Assembly (NCBI GenBank): GCA_001577345.1
Contig: LSLI01000014.1
Location: 1-44,983 of the forward strand
From: Candidatus Gallionella acididurans
GTDB lineage: Bacteria; Pseudomonadota; Gammaproteobacteria; Burkholderiales; Gallionellaceae
Direction: 5' to 3'
Length of the DNA: 44,983 nt
Part shown: positions 42,636-44,983 of the stretch, piece after piece
How positions within the stretch are numbered: position 1 is the first letter of the stretch
Layout of the letters: the number at the start of each line of letters is the position of its first letter
The notes under the pieces: model-generated
Databases searched by the model: none
What the model was told of the DNA's origin: nothing
The model's input: only the letters and a program-made list of their open reading frames with translations
Translations under genes and position numbers: made by a program

Positions 42636-43808
42636 ATGACTTCAGTGCACCCCGGTTTAAGGATTTTCGTTCTCGGCGCTGGATTTTCCGCACTGGCCAG
42701 GTTGCCGCTGGCTACAGAACTATTCTCAGAAGTTCGTAGTCATATCGAGCATCTCTACGGACGAGAAACCAAATTTCATCGAGATATTGCCAGATACATC
42801 AAGTACCGAAAAATCTGTGACGGAATTGCGCTGCAGGAAGCATCAATCGATCTTGAAGAATTCATGTCCTTTTTAGATATTGAACACTTTTTAGAGTTGC
42901 GCGGCAGCGACACATGGAGCCAAGAAGGCAATGAGTCTCAGCTCATGATCCGTAAGGCAATCGGCCAAGTCATACATGAGCGAACTCCACCGTCAGATCA
43001 ACTTCCTGCTGCCTATTATGAATTTGCAGAGCGCCTAACGGCGCGCGATATGGTGCTGACGTTCAACTACGACATCCTCCTAGAGCGCGCGCTCGATCAC
43101 ATAGGTAAGCCTTACCGCTTGTACCCATTTCGCTTCAAGAGCATTGGGCGACAATTAAACGTTGTGGATGACGACATCGAAGAAGTAACTATTCTCAAAT
43201 TGCACGGTTCCGTCGACTGGTTTAACGATCGACAGTTTCTCGAAAGCAAAGCTTCTCTCCACGAAATCGTACCAACGTCTGTTCCAATTCACAGTGTCTT
43301 TGATAATCCAGCCCGTTACAGCGCCAAATCTATTGTTGAAGGGCCTCGTCCAGATGATGATCCACTGCTGCACATTCATAAAATCCGAGATGCTGACGCA
43401 TACTACCGCGACGGCAGCGGGTTCGACGCACCATTCATTTTGTCACCGTCTCACGTCAAATTTGTCTACGCTGAACCACTTTTAAGTTTCTGGAATGGAA
43501 TGGGCAGAGGCGGCGGCCTCAACTTGGGCATATCGGTTATTGGGTTCTCGCTTCCAAAGCATGACGAGTACATTCGAGTTGGCCTCTACCAGATGATTTC
43601 CAACTACCAACACTCTTGGTGGAATGAAAAGATTGACGTATATCTCAAAGACAACGTTAGGCTCGTTGACTTCCGTCGAGACGACGCTGGCATTAACGAG
43701 TTCAAGACACGATACAGCTTTGTCGACCCCAATCGAGCCGAATTCTTTTTTGACGGATTTAATAGTGATGCAGTCAAATTCCTATTTGATCAACCGCGGG
43801 AAACTTAA
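42636..43808 (+). CDS. SIR2-like domain protein, probable NAD-degrading defence effector
   Basis: 390-residue protein with a SIR2_2-type fold: Gly14-Ala-Gly-Phe-Ser18 (VLGAGFS) for NAD binding, TFNYD at 142-146, KLHGSVDW at 188-195, and GFSLPKHDEY from 303. Asn144 and His190 fit the catalytic pair of prokaryotic SIR2 NADases. Such stand-alone proteins are often anti-phage abortive-infection effectors (established for several SIR2 families; inference here). No second effector or sensor gene is beside it. Base composition is visibly more AT-rich than its neighbours, and it lies between inverted repeats, so it looks acquired. No good ribosome site precedes the ATG. Confidence 0.85.
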   Translation: MTSVHPGLRIFVLGAGFSALARLPLATELFSEVRSHIEHLYGRETKFHRDIARYIKYRKICDGIALQEASIDLEEFMSFLDIEHFLELRGSDTWSQEGNESQLMIRKAIGQVIHERTPPSDQLPAAYYEFAERLTARDMVLTFNYDILLERALDHIGKPYRLYPFRFKSIGRQLNVVDDDIEEVTILKLHGSVDWFNDRQFLESKASLHEIVPTSVPIHSVFDNPARYSAKSIVEGPRPDDDPLLHIHKIRDADAYYRDGSGFDAPFILSPSHVKFVYAEPLLSFWNGMGRGGGLNLGISVIGFSLPKHDEYIRVGLYQMISNYQHSWWNEKIDVYLKDNVRLVDFRRDDAGINEFKTRYSFVDPNRAEFFFDGFNSDAVKFLFDQPRET

Positions 43809-43846
43809 ATTTCCGGTCAGTCAGCGTAGCTGGCAATTCAATAATT

Positions 43847-44141
43847 GGTGGGTGGCTTGTTGCCCACCCTACGAATTAAAGATTTTTGATTTTAGCTTCT
43901 CATTCCCCTGTGCGCCGCCTTGATCAGACGCAAGGAAGCGGAGATTTAGGCGAGCACTGTTCGAGTCCCGCAGTGGGGCGCGGGGTGTGCGGCCCGCCAG
44001 GTCGAGTTGCGCAGCCCCGCTTGCTTGTGGCTGGTCGAGGGTACCGCGTAGCGGCGGCAAACCGGGGTCGCCTTTTCTTTGGTTACTTTCTTTTTGGCGA
44101 AGCAAAAGAAAGTAGCTTGCTGCCGGGCAACCCCCGGCGGT
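43847..44141 (-). repeat. Right inverted copy of the dispersed repeat
   Basis: Reverse complement of the left copy at 42135-42490 without the 60-bp insert. Its inner end has the matching hairpin (gggtggc-ttgtt-gcccaccc, 43850-43869) and its outer end accgccgggggttgcccgg on the minus strand. The 79-codon minus ORF across it (43869-44105) is the repeat's chance frame, not a gene. Confidence 0.9.
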
Positions 44142-44160
44142 GTTGACTTTGTATTTGATG

Positions 44161-44254
44161 TTGGGTTACGCGGTGAAACTGCTAACCCAACCTACAAACT
44201 CTACGCTCAATCCGACCTACAAAACTGCTCCCGACATGGCGGGTGGAACCCGCC
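44161..44254. repeat. Small palindromes between the repeat and the Rel/SpoT gene
   Basis: ttgggtta (44161-44168) / taacccaa (44183-44190), and GGCGGGT-gga-ACCCGCC (44238-44254). The second lies 9 bases past the end of the minus-strand Rel/SpoT gene and may act in its 3' end formation, though no U-run follows. Confidence 0.5.
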
Positions 44255-44262
44255 CTGCAAAA

Positions 44263-44983
44263 TCACGTCGCGTTCTTCACCCGAATAATCCTCACCACCT
44301 CCGGTATCCTGCGCAAATTGCGCATGACATTGGCGAGGTGCAGGCGATTGTTTACTTCCAGCGTGAAATGCAGCGCGGTGTAATCGCCTTCATGGGTGAA
44401 ATTGATATTTTCGATATTGGCATCGGCTTCGGAGATCGCGGAGGCCACTTTTGCCAGCACGCCGCGGCGATCGGCGACCAGCAGTTTGATGCTGACGTCG
44501 AAGGGGCGATTGATATTCTTGTCCCATGCCACATCCAGCCATTGTTCCGAACCGCTGCGTCCCCGGCGCAGGGTCGGGCAGTCGTGGGTATGCACGATCA
44601 GGCCCTGTCCGCTCTTGATCACGCCGATGATGGGGTCGCCCGGTATCGGGCGACAACACGGGGCAAACTGCACCGCCATGCCTTCGGTGCCCTGTATCGT
44701 CACTACGGCGTGGCCGGCAGCCTCTCCGGGTGTGGCATCGCCCGCATTAGCCAGTTGCCGCGCCACCACCATGTTAAGGCGGCGCCCCAGGCCGATGTCG
44801 GCCAGGATATCCTGGCGCGTTTTTACGCCGGTATCCCTGAGCAATTTGTTCCAGTGCGCTTCGTCCATGTCCTGGGGTTTGATACCCAGGGAGTGCAATG
44901 CCTGATTGAGCAGGCGTTCGCCCAGTTGCGCAGACTCGCCGGATTGCATGGTTTTGAGGAAGTGCCGTATGTGGCTGCGCGCC
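44263..44983 (-). CDS. spoT: RelA/SpoT-family (p)ppGpp synthetase/hydrolase, C-terminal part (5' end outside window)
   Basis: C-terminal 239 residues of the stringent-response enzyme; the frame is open to the window edge (ARSHIRHFLKTMQSGESAQLGE). Visible are the helical segment after the TGS domain, the conserved zinc-finger/RIS region (AVQFAPCCRPIPGDPIIGVIKSGQGLIVHTHDCPTL), and a C-terminal ACT domain (LLVADRRGVLAKVASAISEADANIENINF). The catalytic HD and synthetase domains are not in the window, so SpoT against RelA rests on C-terminal resemblance only (IRHFLK, CCxPIPGD). Confidence 0.9.
   Translation of the reverse strand, partial: ARSHIRHFLKTMQSGESAQLGERLLNQALHSLGIKPQDMDEAHWNKLLRDTGVKTRQDILADIGLGRRLNMVVARQLANAGDATPGEAAGHAVVTIQGTEGMAVQFAPCCRPIPGDPIIGVIKSGQGLIVHTHDCPTLRRGRSGSEQWLDVAWDKNINRPFDVSIKLLVADRRGVLAKVASAISEADANIENINFTHEGDYTALHFTLEVNNRLHLANVMRNLRRIPEVVRIIRVKNAT

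Noticed and set aside
42548-42739. 63-codon plus ORF upstream of and overlapping the SIR2 start
   Set aside because: Different frame, no ribosome site or family, and it overlaps the conserved VLGAGFS coding region.
43869-44105. Minus ORF with KESNQRKGDPG and the matching plus ORF at 42114-42467
   Set aside because: Both are the chance frame of a dispersed non-coding repeat that recurs in many genomes.

Overview
The window looks like chromosomal DNA of a betaproteobacterium, perhaps a Gallionellaceae-like or other Nitrosomonadales lineage (inference). The evidence is a classic betaproteobacterial trimeric porin, a lysine/alanine histone H1-like protein with a WPFPT tail, a BPH/HslV-like proteasome homologue, the PP0621-pilS-pilR order, and a soluble NAD-linked formate dehydrogenase in the order fdsG-B-A-C-D. 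There are no rRNA, tRNA, CRISPR or prophage genes that I can see.

Layout. (1) 1-8106, minus strand: an OmpR-type response regulator and sensor kinase, then an RND efflux permease, membrane fusion protein and outer-membrane lipoprotein (the last cut by the window edge). (2) 8370-9733: a porin with a strong terminator. (3) 10120-30191: a 20-kb molybdenum/formate island, nearly all on the plus strand. It holds cofactor synthesis (moaA, moeB, moaC, moaD, moaE, mobB, mobA), then on the minus strand a ModE-like regulator with a MipA-like outer-membrane protein, then fdsGBACD, an oxalate/formate-type transporter, moeA, mogA, a diguanylate cyclase and modABC. Together these import molybdate, build bis-MGD cofactor, load it into formate dehydrogenase and probably move formate. 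(4) 30246-34009: a small membrane/zinc-ribbon protein, PilS, PilR and AmpD. (5) 34056-38406: nrdA and nrdB behind a promoter with two NrdR-box-like sites; a 17-copy heptanucleotide array lies between the genes. (6) 38537-39198: a histone-like gene with 60-bp internal repeats, broken by a one-base frameshift, then a structured 3' region. (7) 39386-42076: a proteasome-like protease (minus), pabB and a pirin. (8) 42135-44141: an accessory insert, a SIR2-domain gene between two inverted copies of a dispersed repeat. (9) 44263-end: the C-terminal part of a RelA/SpoT protein.

The most distinctive observations are: three gene junctions (RND-MFP, moaA-moeB, modB-modC) where extra DNA forms a mini-ORF whose start and stop keep the neighbouring genes translationally chained; the SIR2 gene inside inverted repeats; the frameshifted histone-like gene at an A6 run; and the variable-number repeat inside the nrdAB unit.
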